Shown: positions 6,750-15,923, counted from the stretch's first letter. The stretch: 51,618 nt of DNA from a virus (IMGVR_UViG_3300025128_007159:1-51618), one strand, 5' to 3'. Translations and numbers: made by a program. Notes: generated by a model not told the origin, from the letters alone.

Positions 6750-7936
6750 ACTTTTATCAATCCCTTTTCATAAGTTTTTAATGAACTGATATGGACTTTA
6801 AATATATCAAGTATCGAATCACCAGACTCTCCACTATCTTCTAATATATCGGACAAATTTACAATTATTTGAAAATTATTAGCATCTAACCTTGATGCAT
6901 CAAACTCAACGATAATATTATTATTTTTTTCATTGTCGTATGGTTTAATCCTATCAGATAAATCAAACTTAGTATTTTTTTGTTCTTCTCTTATATACTC
7001 GTCATAACCACAATCAACATACAATGTAGAACACCAAGGCTCTAATTCTCTCAACATAACGTTGTCACAATTTTTAACCACAAATCCTACATCATATTTA
7101 GGTGGTATGATTGGAAACATCATATCATCATGTTTCACCATATGCCCCCACTTACGAATAAAGTTTCTCGTACTACGAAGATTCTGTTCTAACCACTCAC
7201 TTGATTCTCTTCCTTTCATAAACACTTGACCTGCTGGGTTTCTCATGGCTCCATCTTTGAATCTTGAACCTCTACAAGTCATATGATATACAAAACCCTT
7301 CCAAGTCTGAATCAACTCATAACCATTCAATACGAATCGATTGAATATGTCAGAGTCCTCTTTGGATTGTGGAGCGTATAACGGATCATGTCCACCTATC
7401 CTTTGAAAATCCTCTTTCATTATTGCCCACGGAGCAAATATACCAAATGTTGGTTTTGCACCTGTATCTGTAGTGTTTAGATACTCAAGTAGTTCATCTT
7501 CTTGAAACTCTTCAGGTTCTATTCCAAAATCTTGTAATATCTTTTCAGGCCCATCAGGATGTAGTGGTGGTTCTATTCTTGTAAGTGATACAACTCTGCC
7601 TGGTTTTAAATACTTATCAATTTCTTTATCAGCATCAGGACACAAATACATATCTGCGTGAAATATCATAACTCTATCGTGTGTTGCATAATCATTAATC
7701 AATGTATCATATAATATTGTATGTCCCAATCGTTTAGGGCCGTGATTTCTATGAAACTGAATATTCTTATCTCGTTTCATTTGAACCAATACCCACTCCA
7801 TAGTTCCATCATCAGAGAAATCATCTGCAATACATATCTCATGTTCTATTAGAGAGTTTTTACGAATACTCTCATATGCCTGTTTTAAGTATTTTAAATT
7901 ATTCCTACTTGGAATAATAAAACTAATTGGTTTCAT
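6746..7936 (-). CDS. Family 2 glycosyltransferase
   Basis: The 396-residue protein opens with a GT-A fold typical of GT2 enzymes: SFIIPSRNNLKYLKQAYESI, the nucleotide-binding IADDFSDDGT, and a metal-binding acidic motif in IFHADMYL. It would transfer a sugar from an NDP-sugar donor in the cytoplasm. About 130 extra C-terminal residues (after VGFVVKNCDNVML) form a second, unrecognised region that may bind acceptor or partners. It overlaps the epimerase gene by 14 nt. Confidence 0.8.
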   Translation of the reverse strand: MKPISFIIPSRNNLKYLKQAYESIRKNSLIEHEICIADDFSDDGTMEWVLVQMKRDKNIQFHRNHGPKRLGHTILYDTLINDYATHDRVMIFHADMYLCPDADKEIDKYLKPGRVVSLTRIEPPLHPDGPEKILQDFGIEPEEFQEDELLEYLNTTDTGAKPTFGIFAPWAIMKEDFQRIGGHDPLYAPQSKEDSDIFNRFVLNGYELIQTWKGFVYHMTCRGSRFKDGAMRNPAGQVFMKGRESSEWLEQNLRSTRNFIRKWGHMVKHDDMMFPIIPPKYDVGFVVKNCDNVMLRELEPWCSTLYVDCGYDEYIREEQKNTKFDLSDRIKPYDNEKNNNIIVEFDASRLDANNFQIIVNLSDILEDSGESGDSILDIFKVHISSLKTYEKGLIKV

Positions 7937-8789
7937 TTAACCATTCCTTGATATAATCATCTAAATTAATAGTTGGACTCCATCCTAACATTTCATGTGC
8001 CTTTGTATCCTCACATAGTGTTTTATCATATTCACCTTTTCTTGGTGGTACAAATTCAGTTGGATAATCTTTACCAAAATAACTTGCAAGTTCCACTATA
8101 GAGTGATTTGTACCTCTTCCTAATTCAAATTCCTCTCCTCTTAAATCTTTATAATCTTTTAAACGAACAAGACAATCCACAATATCATCAACATGAGTAA
8201 AATCTCTTCTTTGTTCACCATTACCCGTAATCGTCAATGATTCACCATTACTATATTGTTCTTGAAATATACCAACAACTGTACAATATGGCCCATCTAC
8301 TAATTGATGTGGCCCATACACATTATAAAATCTACATATTGAAGTTGGTAAATCATACACACTACTATATAGTTTACATAACTCTTCACCACTAAACTTT
8401 GACCAAGCGTAAGGACTACCATATAACCCATGATGTTTAGATGATGAACCTGCATATATTACTGGAATATTACCTTGTGTTCTTGCCCAATCCAATACAT
8501 TTAATGTTGATACAAAATTGTTATTTATATGATGCTGTGGTTCTTGTAATGATGGTTGTATTCTTGCTAATGCAGCTATATGAAATATAACATCTGGTTT
8601 AATCCCAATGAACGAATAGTCTCTTACCCGACATAAATCAACTTCAAAATACTGACATCCCTCTTGTTCATTTTCTTTTAATCCACTTGAGTAATTGTCA
8701 AGTGATACCACCTGATGTCCATCTTTCAACAACCTTTTTATTATGTTAGTGCCGACAAAACCAGCACCACCTGTAACTAATACATTCAT
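7923..8789 (-). CDS. NAD-dependent nucleotide-sugar epimerase/dehydratase
   Basis: The 288-residue protein is an extended short-chain dehydrogenase. It has the NAD-binding TGGAGFVGT at residues 6-14, an acidic residue ending the second strand (SLDNYSSG), and the catalytic Ser/Tyr/Lys set as AGSSS and YAWSK. CRFYNVYGPHQ and FTHVDDIVDC are typical of UDP-glucose/UDP-GlcNAc 4-epimerases. It probably supplies a modified NDP-sugar to the neighbouring transferases; the exact sugar cannot be told. Four-nt overlap with the upstream glycosyltransferase. Confidence 0.85.
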   Translation of the reverse strand: MNVLVTGGAGFVGTNIIKRLLKDGHQVVSLDNYSSGLKENEQEGCQYFEVDLCRVRDYSFIGIKPDVIFHIAALARIQPSLQEPQHHINNNFVSTLNVLDWARTQGNIPVIYAGSSSKHHGLYGSPYAWSKFSGEELCKLYSSVYDLPTSICRFYNVYGPHQLVDGPYCTVVGIFQEQYSNGESLTITGNGEQRRDFTHVDDIVDCLVRLKDYKDLRGEEFELGRGTNHSIVELASYFGKDYPTEFVPPRKGEYDKTLCEDTKAHEMLGWSPTINLDDYIKEWLNETN

Positions 8790-9700
8790 TTATTTATTTC
8801 CTTCCAATTTTCTAACCAAGCTTCCTCTGTATAATATGATTTAAAATTCTTTCTTGAAGTTTCACTACACAAATCATAAAACTTCTTAGATTTTTTTAAT
8901 TTCTTTCCAATTCTTTTTGCCTCATCCAAATCACCAATCTCTACTGAAGTCAATGGATGTAATATATCTTGTGTATCCAATCCTTTGTAACCAATACAAG
9001 GTATTCCGTGATATGCACAATTCATACTAAATGTTCCAGCTGCATGTGTTCTCATCAAATGAACACCTATGTTATATTGTGATAAACAATTTATCCATTC
9101 TCTCCAAGTCATGTAAGGTAGATATTTTATATCAGGAATCATATCCTCTGATTGTTGTCTTCTACCCATTGATGGAGCGGATATAGGGTGACCTATTTCT
9201 CTTGCAACTATATAGGAATCAAATCCACCATACCAACTTACAAAATTACCACCTATCATTGTGTTATCACCCCACTCACTTCTTGGTGCTAACCCTTCAG
9301 GTATCATCAAACTTCTCATAACTCTCACATCTTTACAACCTAATCCAAGAAAATAATTTACATCACTTTCATTATGACAATACACCCAATCTGATTGTAA
9401 TAGTAAGTTCACATAATTAAATTGTACATCAACAGGATAATCTTGAAAATACCAATGTGGGCCTTCTTGCATTATTGCAACTTTGTCACAAAATAATTTC
9501 AAACGATTTATATCAACGATACTTGGATTGTTTTTTGGTACAATTGCAATACCTAAATCGAAATGTGTTGTAGGTGATGCATCAAAAGTAAGGAATGGTG
9601 CATTTAATGCGACTGACCACGCAATTTCTGTTCTTGCGTTATCAAAGTCTCGTGGTGGTACACCCATCATTATTGATTCTGAGAAAAATGCAACTTTCAT
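8786..9700 (-). CDS. GT-B type glycosyltransferase
   Basis: The 304-residue protein resembles GT-B glycosyltransferases lacking a long N-terminal domain. The C-terminal donor site is suggested by YNIGVHLMRTHAAGTFSMNC followed by HGIPCIGYKG, corresponding to the conserved glycine-rich and surface-loop region of GT1/GT4-like enzymes. No membrane helix or signal is seen. Its ATG overlaps the stop of a 25-codon remnant (9697-9774). The call is by pattern and context. Confidence 0.65.
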   Translation of the reverse strand: MKVAFFSESIMMGVPPRDFDNARTEIAWSVALNAPFLTFDASPTTHFDLGIAIVPKNNPSIVDINRLKLFCDKVAIMQEGPHWYFQDYPVDVQFNYVNLLLQSDWVYCHNESDVNYFLGLGCKDVRVMRSLMIPEGLAPRSEWGDNTMIGGNFVSWYGGFDSYIVAREIGHPISAPSMGRRQQSEDMIPDIKYLPYMTWREWINCLSQYNIGVHLMRTHAAGTFSMNCAYHGIPCIGYKGLDTQDILHPLTSVEIGDLDEAKRIGKKLKKSKKFYDLCSETSRKNFKSYYTEEAWLENWKEINK

Positions 9701-9774
9701 TTTATTTTTGATAATGTTTTAGGTTGTGATTCATATTCTGATAATAAGTATAATGTAAAATTTTCTAATACCAT
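9697..9774 (-). pseudogene. Remnant of a polysaccharide deacetylase C-terminus
   Basis: A 25-codon frame starting at ATG 9774 ends with YLLSEYESQPKTLSKIK. This matches the C-terminus of the deacetylase encoded at 19743-20408 (YLLSQYELQFVTISEIK) at 11 of 17 positions, and both end at a TGA that overlaps the next gene's ATG. The last 54 nt agree at about 41 positions by hand count. This looks like the tail of a duplicated or recombined deacetylase gene, though a short functional peptide cannot be excluded. Confidence 0.5.
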
Positions 9775-9784
9775 ATTATTTCTA

Positions 9785-10420
9785 TCAACCTACACCTTTC
9801 CATGTTGCACCATTATTTGTATAATGATGTTTTACAACTAAATCTGATTGATATAGTATATTGTTACCTTTATCAATTTGTTCTTGAGCCCAATATCTAT
9901 CTTCTTTCCCACTTAACCGTTCATCAAAGGGATTTTCTTTAATAAAATCAGTATCAAATATTGAGAATGCATTATGAAAAAAGTATCTATTCTCTGAATT
10001 ACAAAAATGATTTATTTTATTTTCATCACCAAAGTTAGACCACAAGTATCTTGGTGTAACTTTTTTACCATCCCATATTGGAATCTGTTTTCCCCAAACT
10101 GCTACCGTGTAATCATCCCAAGCGATATCAGACCATTTTATTATTTCACAATGAGCTGATATGACTATCGTGACATTGTTTTCACATATACTTATTCCAT
10201 AGTTTAAAGAACTACCAGGTGAATAATCATTTTTATCAATCTTTAATCTGGTGATATCTAAATAGTCAAACGTATTAACAACTCTTAAAGATTCATCTGT
10301 AGATTCATTATCAACGATTACTACTTGTATTTTATCACCTAAGAAATCAACTAAAGATTGTATACAATGTCCTATAAATCTTTCCTCGTTTCTGTTTCTT
10401 ATTACAACTGAGTATGTCAT
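9785..10420 (-). CDS. Family 2 glycosyltransferase, short
   Basis: The 211-residue protein is a minimal GT-A domain: YSVVIRNRNEERFIGHCIQS, then VVIVDNESTDESL, the nucleotide-binding core of GT2 enzymes. Near the C-terminus FDERLSGKEDRYWAQEQ fits the catalytic-base ED motif of the family. It overlaps the GT29-like gene by 4 nt and probably acts on the same glycan. Confidence 0.8.
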   Translation of the reverse strand: MTYSVVIRNRNEERFIGHCIQSLVDFLGDKIQVVIVDNESTDESLRVVNTFDYLDITRLKIDKNDYSPGSSLNYGISICENNVTIVISAHCEIIKWSDIAWDDYTVAVWGKQIPIWDGKKVTPRYLWSNFGDENKINHFCNSENRYFFHNAFSIFDTDFIKENPFDERLSGKEDRYWAQEQIDKGNNILYQSDLVVKHHYTNNGATWKGVG

Positions 10421-11160
10421 TTTAATTGTTTTATCCTACCTTGTTCCACAAAATCTTCAATAATCTTAGTCTCTGTATCATAGTCTAATATGGCATAATT
10501 TCCATTTTCTCTGACGAGTTGGGTTTTAAAATATTTCTCTCTTTCAGTTCCAATGTATCTACCTATATCAACTGTAAAATAATGTTTACCAAGTTTTGAC
10601 TTACCTTTTTTGGCCTTAACACTAACATCATCCTTAAAAAAACTATTTCCATATACAAAAACTTCTCCAAACACTTCAAGTGCCGTTAAGATTGTCAAAA
10701 ATCCTGTACCTGGACTCACAACACCAGTGCTACTTGGATTTAATTTATTACAATGTTCTCTTATAAACTCTGAGACATAACACAACTGATGTCCATTATG
10801 ACTTTTATGCATAAATCTAAATTTTGTCTTATCTGTTATAAAATGTTGTAGTTGTTTTTCATTATCAAAAAATAAATTGTCTCCCACTTCCTCTCTAACA
10901 GTCCACACTTCCCTAAAAGGCCCTAATTTGTTCTTTTGATAGTCCATCCAATCACTTATTCTCATAAGTGGATGACTTTTTTGACTCGGTGGGCCTGAAC
11001 AACTAGCCCATATATCGGTTTTGGTTCCAACGTGTTTTTCATAACCATCTATCTCAAAATCATTTATTCTGATTACCGTATCAAATGAATCTATTTTTTC
11101 ACCAAGTTCTCTCTCTAAAACTACAGGTGAGTTTGAAACTATAATTGCTTTCTTACCCAT
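10417..11160 (-). CDS. GT29-like (sialyltransferase family) glycosyltransferase
   Basis: I start at the ATG at 11160, which forms TAATG with the upstream stop and has AAAAGGAATTTC before it; a longer in-frame start is less likely. The 247-residue product has a sialyl-motif-L-like stretch at residues 4-50: IVSNSP, GEKIDSFDTVIRIND, GYEKHVGTKTD. A motif-S-like stretch lies at about 149-171: SPGTGFLTILTAL followed by GEVFVYG. The later HYF followed by ERE recalls the small C-terminal motifs. GT29 enzymes use CMP-sugars; plant relatives are implicated in adding Kdo or Dha to pectin. The adjacent cytidylyltransferases fit a CMP-donor. No signal anchor is seen, so it would act in the cytoplasm. Confidence 0.7.
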   Translation of the reverse strand: MGKKAIIVSNSPVVLERELGEKIDSFDTVIRINDFEIDGYEKHVGTKTDIWASCSGPPSQKSHPLMRISDWMDYQKNKLGPFREVWTVREEVGDNLFFDNEKQLQHFITDKTKFRFMHKSHNGHQLCYVSEFIREHCNKLNPSSTGVVSPGTGFLTILTALEVFGEVFVYGNSFFKDDVSVKAKKGKSKLGKHYFTVDIGRYIGTEREKYFKTQLVRENGNYAILDYDTETKIIEDFVEQGRIKQLK

Positions 11161-11561
11161 TACTTGAAATTCCTTTTGATTTGTTCCCAACTTTCGAAGC
11201 GAATACCTTTATCATCAATATAAGCTACTGCATTGGGTTTAATATATGTTACGTCTTTAATATTTTGTTTTATTCCATGTTTCTCTAACCACTCCCAAAC
11301 TAATTCGATTCCATTCTTACCATCAATAAGAGGTCTATCAGGATTGGCCTTGCAACTATAGATTATTAAGTCATAACCTAATTCTTCATTTAAATATTTC
11401 ACACCCTCAATTGCACCTCTAAGTGGTTCATCGTATATTGTACCATCATGAAAACCTTTTGAATTTTTATGTATAACTCCATCAAAATCCAAACCAAGTT
11501 GACTCTTTTCGGTATCACTAACCATTTCTAAAAAGTCATCAAGTTCCATCTGATTTTCCAT
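11160..11561 (-). CDS. HAD-family phosphatase-like protein
   Basis: The 133-residue protein has HAD motif I as LDFDGVIH (nucleophile D25, general acid D27) and motif IV as AYIDDKG (D116, D117). YDLIIYSC looks like the strand ending motif II. The compact, capless size matches KdsC- or GmhB-like phosphatases. Placed between the SIS isomerase and the transferase, it could remove the phosphate from a ulosonate phosphate before cytidylylation. It overlaps the isomerase gene by 23 nt. Confidence 0.7.
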   Translation of the reverse strand: MENQMELDDFLEMVSDTEKSQLGLDFDGVIHKNSKGFHDGTIYDEPLRGAIEGVKYLNEELGYDLIIYSCKANPDRPLIDGKNGIELVWEWLEKHGIKQNIKDVTYIKPNAVAYIDDKGIRFESWEQIKRNFK

Positions 11562-12117
11562 ATTTTCTTATAAGTTCTGATTTTATTGTTGGACATGAAT
11601 TACCCGTTCCGTGAATTAATTGATAGAAAGTTAACTCCGACAATATTTCAACCGTGTGAAAATAATCCCTATCAAAACACACTTCATTTATTTTTTCATC
11701 AAGACAATTTGACTTTTGACCTGATATTAGTGCGGTGGATATATTATATCTGTCATTACACCAAGAAAGTGCTGACACCACATTCTTAGAATTACCTGAA
11801 CCTGATAAACCTATCACCATTGATTTCATATCAGGATAAATGTAGTCTTCTAACCACTTTATGAAAATGTTATCATATTTGTAATCATTTGCTATTGATG
11901 TAATGTAACTAACATTATCTAACGAGTAACATTTTTTATCAGTAAGTCTTGTGATATCAGAAGATGCATGAGAACAAACTGGTGAATTACCACCATTACC
12001 TATAAAATAGATATTATCTGCCTCATCAAAATCTTTTTGTAATTGTTTAAATTCATCGGTGTCAATTTTTGATTCAAATATTTCCAATAAATTTTCAAAC
12101 TCAACCATTCTACTCAT
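11539..12117 (-). CDS. SIS-domain sugar-phosphate isomerase (GmhA-like)
   Basis: The 192-residue protein is a single SIS domain. IYFIGNGGNSPVCSHASSDI corresponds to the GNGGS phosphate-binding loop of phosphoheptose isomerase GmhA, and VIGLSGSGNSKNVVSAL to the second Ser/Gly-rich loop. GmhA and KdsD enzymes convert ketose and aldose phosphates that feed heptose or Kdo pathways. Here it would supply the substrate for, or act beside, the DAHP-synthase-like enzyme. The start overlaps the cytidylyltransferase-cupin stop by 4 nt. Confidence 0.8.
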   Translation of the reverse strand: MSRMVEFENLLEIFESKIDTDEFKQLQKDFDEADNIYFIGNGGNSPVCSHASSDITRLTDKKCYSLDNVSYITSIANDYKYDNIFIKWLEDYIYPDMKSMVIGLSGSGNSKNVVSALSWCNDRYNISTALISGQKSNCLDEKINEVCFDRDYFHTVEILSELTFYQLIHGTGNSCPTIKSELIRKYGKSDGT

Positions 12118-13280
12118 TTTCTATCCTTTACATCATCACCAACATAGACATGGGCCACATCTTCTCTACTAACCGCCAACCTTATTGCTGGTTTACTCCC
12201 TATCGCATGTATTTGATGGGATTTACCTTTCTCTATGAAGACTAAATCTCCTTTTTTAACAATGAATGATTCATCTTCAATATCCCATTTCCAATGGCCA
12301 TCTACGATATACCACCACTCATTCCAACTTGGATGGTAATGTCTTCTATTACCCTCACCTGGTCTTTGACATATTAACGTCGCACTATTGTTTTCTGTAT
12401 TGACCAATCTTTTTGCCCAAGATGGTTTATTATTCTTGATAATCTCATCAATGTTTACAACTGAATGGTTTGCATCAAGAAAATCAGGATTTTCAACTCC
12501 ATCTTTATAAAGTATATCGTGATAATCATCGTGTGTTGTGTCTCTCTCAATTGTTACATCTAAATGTTTTTTAGGATCATAATATTGAGGTTTAGTATGT
12601 CGGTTCATATTCAAATGACTATGTACAACTTCAGCCAATCTAAAATCATCCTCAGTATCAATATCAATTGTTGACCATCCATCCAATTCAAAGAAACCAG
12701 TTCTTCCATCACCACCGTGATATGCTGAACTAAACTTTTTCATATTATCAACATACTTGTTTTTATTCCATGCCATTAAACCACAAGCATAAGATTGTAT
12801 GGGTTTTAAATCTTGTGAGGGTGGTGTAATTTCTTTTTGGTTAAAATTAATAGGATTACCATCGTAGATAGATTCAATTTGTATATTATTAACCGATATA
12901 AGAGTTTCATAATTATTATCGTGAAACTTTTTTACGAATAGTTTTACATCCTCAACTGAAATAAAAGGTGATGTAGAAAGTAACTGAACTAAATCATCAC
13001 ACTCTACGTTCTGTAAAAAATCATAAGCAAAATCATCATTCGTCTTATCATCTTCAGCAAGATAATCTGGTCTCTTATAAAACTTTACACCATATTTTTT
13101 TGCTATCGGTTCGAATATTTCTGATTCAGAATTAATATAAATTTCATCGAATACATTTGCCTTTATCGCAGTTTCAAGAACATAACATATTAAGGGTTTA
13201 CCATCGATTAACCTAAGATTTTTATTCTTAACCCTTTTACTACCTAACCTGACAGGAATCATGGCTATAGTTTTACTCAT
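12114..13280 (-). CDS. Cytidylyltransferase-cupin fusion
   Basis: Of 388 residues, the first 225 or so form a NeuA/KdsB-like CMP-sugar synthetase: IPVRLGSKRVKNKNLRLIDG is the CTP-binding loop, followed by LICYVLETA, QLLSTSPFIS and a C-terminal IDIDTEDDF metal-site motif. After a linker, residues about 300-380 form a cupin: HYHPSWNEWWYIVDG is the metal-binding first motif and KGDLVFIEKGKSHQIHA the second. The first domain would activate an acidic sugar with CMP; the cupin may epimerise, isomerise or sense the sugar. It overlaps the aminotransferase gene by 8 nt. Confidence 0.8.
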   Translation of the reverse strand: MSKTIAMIPVRLGSKRVKNKNLRLIDGKPLICYVLETAIKANVFDEIYINSESEIFEPIAKKYGVKFYKRPDYLAEDDKTNDDFAYDFLQNVECDDLVQLLSTSPFISVEDVKLFVKKFHDNNYETLISVNNIQIESIYDGNPINFNQKEITPPSQDLKPIQSYACGLMAWNKNKYVDNMKKFSSAYHGGDGRTGFFELDGWSTIDIDTEDDFRLAEVVHSHLNMNRHTKPQYYDPKKHLDVTIERDTTHDDYHDILYKDGVENPDFLDANHSVVNIDEIIKNNKPSWAKRLVNTENNSATLICQRPGEGNRRHYHPSWNEWWYIVDGHWKWDIEDESFIVKKGDLVFIEKGKSHQIHAIGSKPAIRLAVSREDVAHVYVGDDVKDRK

Positions 13281-14451
13281 TTAAAACTCCATTGATTAAA
13301 TTATACGCTTTATCAAACTCTTCTTCAGTAGTTGTTAAATGTGGTCTCAGTCTAACTGACTTATCACCTGTTGGATTACATAACATCCCACTTGAGAAGA
13401 GGTCATTAAAAAAATTGTCTCTTTGAGTTTGTGTATCAAAATCAAATGCTATCAAACAACCTTTCCCTCTAACATTATAAATATTATCTATCGTCTTCAA
13501 TCTATCAATAAATTTTTGACTTTCAATGGAAACTGACTCACGAAGATTTTCTTTCTCAATAACTTCCATCACATATGTTGACCTTATCATATCAATCAAA
13601 TCTGAGTCCCAAGTTGTGTATAATATCTTTGTATCAAGTATTGATGAAAATTCTTCTAATGCCATAAATCCACATACTTGTGCCTTCTTACCAAATATTA
13701 CTATGTCAGGATAAAAATCGAGATGTTCAAAGAACCAAGTTTTACCTGTTGCACAAAAACCTGTTTGAATCTCATCAAATATTAATGGAACGTTTAGTTC
13801 TGTACATAACTCTCGTATTCCTCTTAGAAATTCATAGTCTAAGTGATTGTCCCCATATGTAGATTGAATAGGTTCAACAATCACTCCTGCTATAGAATCA
13901 TCGGATTTAAGTAATTGTTCTAATTCGTCTAATGTCTCAAAGTGAGGCCATATACCACCACCAGGAAAACCATCCATTTTAGTTGAAATAGGATAGAATC
14001 TCGTGGTTAGTATGTTACTATAAGACATGATACCATGAAAATCATTTTTCACGGAGAGTATTTTAGGATTTTCTTTTTTAGTATGATGTATGGCGGCTTT
14101 GACTGCACATTCTACGGCCAATGCACCTGTGGAAACAAACCATGATTTTACATATTTCCCATTACATGAAGAGAACTCCATAAAATTTTTGTAAAATCTA
14201 TCATACTCATCCGTTGAAAACTCACAATTGACAATTTTAAATTTTGATACTTTTCTTATCTCATCTTGAAATGATTCTGTAGAGAATATTGGATGATTGT
14301 ATCCAATTGGAATTGAGGAAAACATACCAAAGAAATCAAGATAAGATTTATTTGTATTTTTATCAAAAATGTAACTACCATTACTCTTATCAAAATCATA
14401 TCTTATATTAAATATACCCTTGTCAGGTTCCCCTGCATACATATTATTCAA
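13273..14451 (-). CDS. Class III aminotransferase (lysine 6-aminotransferase-like)
   Basis: The 392-residue PLP enzyme has the class III pattern: FVSTGALAVECAVKAA for phosphate binding, VIVEPIQSTYGD, then FDEIQTGFCATGKTWFFEH with the PLP-ring Asp, and the Schiff-base Lys in IFGKKAQVCGF. The last motif is characteristic of L-lysine 6-aminotransferases rather than of glutamate-1-semialdehyde mutases. In this module it could transfer an amino group to a sugar precursor or make an amino-acid-derived decoration. Start and order fit cotranscription with the DAHP-synthase-like gene 6 nt upstream. Confidence 0.8.
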   Translation of the reverse strand: MNNMYAGEPDKGIFNIRYDFDKSNGSYIFDKNTNKSYLDFFGMFSSIPIGYNHPIFSTESFQDEIRKVSKFKIVNCEFSTDEYDRFYKNFMEFSSCNGKYVKSWFVSTGALAVECAVKAAIHHTKKENPKILSVKNDFHGIMSYSNILTTRFYPISTKMDGFPGGGIWPHFETLDELEQLLKSDDSIAGVIVEPIQSTYGDNHLDYEFLRGIRELCTELNVPLIFDEIQTGFCATGKTWFFEHLDFYPDIVIFGKKAQVCGFMALEEFSSILDTKILYTTWDSDLIDMIRSTYVMEVIEKENLRESVSIESQKFIDRLKTIDNIYNVRGKGCLIAFDFDTQTQRDNFFNDLFSSGMLCNPTGDKSVRLRPHLTTTEEEFDKAYNLINGVLNE

Positions 14452-14457
14452 AACAAA

Positions 14458-15318
14458 TTATTCCTTTGTCATCTGACTATAAGCTGGATGTTTAACATTC
14501 CTAACTATACTTTGTAGTGTATCTAATGAAATAGCTTGGTCGGCATCACTTATTGATTCTGTTGGATTTGGATGGGACTCTATTATCAACCCATCTGCTC
14601 CTGCAGATATTGCTGCGTATGATATTGATGGAACGAAGTTTCTATATCCTGTGGCGTGACTTGGATCGTATATGATTGGAATATCACATAACTCTTTTAA
14701 TGCTGGTATCATCATCAAGTCAGGTGCCCATCTGATTGACGGAAACACATGACGATAAGATGGTGCTCCAACCACTCCTCTCAAACATATTGCAACTTTC
14801 TCATTACCCTTTACTAATATTCTTTCTACTGCTCCAAGTATCTCATCAATCGTTCCCCAAGTTCCTCGTTTCAATAAGATTGGTATATCCAACTCACCTA
14901 ACGCATCTAATAGGGTGTAGTTTTGAAAGTTACGAGTTCCAACTTGAACTATGTCAATACAATCCATCGTGGATTCTGTAATTTGATTTGAATCCATTAT
15001 TTCAGATACGATTGGTAATCCAGTTTCTTCTCGTGCTGTTTTCAAAAATCTTAAACCCTCTTCTCTCAATCCTTCTTTCCAACCATTTTTACCAACTTCT
15101 TCCGTTACAGGAAATGTACAAGGTTTATATGCTCCACCTCGTAATGCATTAACACGAACACCTTTCATTTTATGTGCCCAATCCACAATCATTTCTTCTG
15201 ATTCAACTGAACAAGGGCCTGATATAACATATGGACTATCGTCAAACTTCCATCTATCTGGTTGTAATGATATGTCTAATTTTTTAGCATCTACTAATGA
15301 TTGTATATATGTGTTCAT
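14458..15318 (-). CDS. DAHP synthase-like 3-deoxy-ulosonate phosphate synthase
   Basis: The 286-residue protein follows type I-beta DAHP synthases (AroA/AroG of Bacillus type, related to KdsA): YVISGPCSVESEEM at the PEP site, ALRGGAYKPCTFP, GLPIVSEIMD, LLKRGTWGT, IIYDPSHATG and the C-terminal IESHPNPTESISDADQAIS. These enzymes condense PEP with erythrose 4-phosphate (or arabinose 5-phosphate for KdsA). A phage shikimate role is possible, but the flanking cytidylyltransferases, SIS isomerase and HAD gene suggest an activated ulosonic acid. It overlaps cytidylyltransferase 2 by 4 nt. Confidence 0.85.
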   Translation of the reverse strand: MNTYIQSLVDAKKLDISLQPDRWKFDDSPYVISGPCSVESEEMIVDWAHKMKGVRVNALRGGAYKPCTFPVTEEVGKNGWKEGLREEGLRFLKTAREETGLPIVSEIMDSNQITESTMDCIDIVQVGTRNFQNYTLLDALGELDIPILLKRGTWGTIDEILGAVERILVKGNEKVAICLRGVVGAPSYRHVFPSIRWAPDLMMIPALKELCDIPIIYDPSHATGYRNFVPSISYAAISAGADGLIIESHPNPTESISDADQAISLDTLQSIVRNVKHPAYSQMTKE

Positions 15319-15923
15319 CTTTCACTCCTTATATTTTTAAATTCTATATGTCTCTCTGCCTGTCTTAAATCCTCTTCACTATGGATGTTGGTACAATCAT
15401 CGAGATAACTTCCAACTCTACGACTCATCATACCACTCTCTACAAATTCTTTTTTTGTGATTCTAACCGCACCATTTCGTGTACCATTTGAATCAACTGT
15501 GACTAAATCATCGTATTTATTCTCCACAGCGTATGTTAATAGTTCATCCACATTAGTTCTTCTATCAGGATGGTCAGGTTGTATTCCAACTACATGAGTT
15601 GTTGTTTGAGGTATTCTCCATTCACCTGAATTTGGAAAGTCATTTTTAAACACATTAACATAAACATCAGCAACTTCTCTTTCTCCCATAAATTCTTCAT
15701 CTCTCCAATAAAAAATACATCCGTTTTCTTTTGCTATTTTTTCCACCTCTTCACTATTACTCGTGACCACGATATCTTTAATTAATTTAGAGTTCTTAGC
15801 ATAATCTATTGCGTGTTCAACAAGAGTTTTATTTGCAATTACTCTTAAATTCTTTTTCTTTAATCTTGTGGAGTCTGTTTTGGCTGGTATGATAGCTAAT
15901 CCACATATGTTAGTTGATTTCAT
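15315..15923 (-). CDS. CMP-sugar (acylneuraminate/Kdo-type) cytidylyltransferase
   Basis: This 202-residue enzyme is a single-domain CMP-sugar synthetase. AIIPAKTDSTRLKKKNLRVI is the CTP-binding loop; KDIVVTSNSEEVEKIAKENG and VVGIQPDHPDRRTNVDELL are typical positions of the NeuA fold. It is shorter than the first cytidylyltransferase and lacks a cupin. Two such genes in one module suggest two CMP-sugars, or one active and one regulatory copy. It sits 1 nt after the upstream methyltransferase gene. Confidence 0.8.
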   Translation of the reverse strand: MKSTNICGLAIIPAKTDSTRLKKKNLRVIANKTLVEHAIDYAKNSKLIKDIVVTSNSEEVEKIAKENGCIFYWRDEEFMGEREVADVYVNVFKNDFPNSGEWRIPQTTTHVVGIQPDHPDRRTNVDELLTYAVENKYDDLVTVDSNGTRNGAVRITKKEFVESGMMSRRVGSYLDDCTNIHSEEDLRQAERHIEFKNIRSER

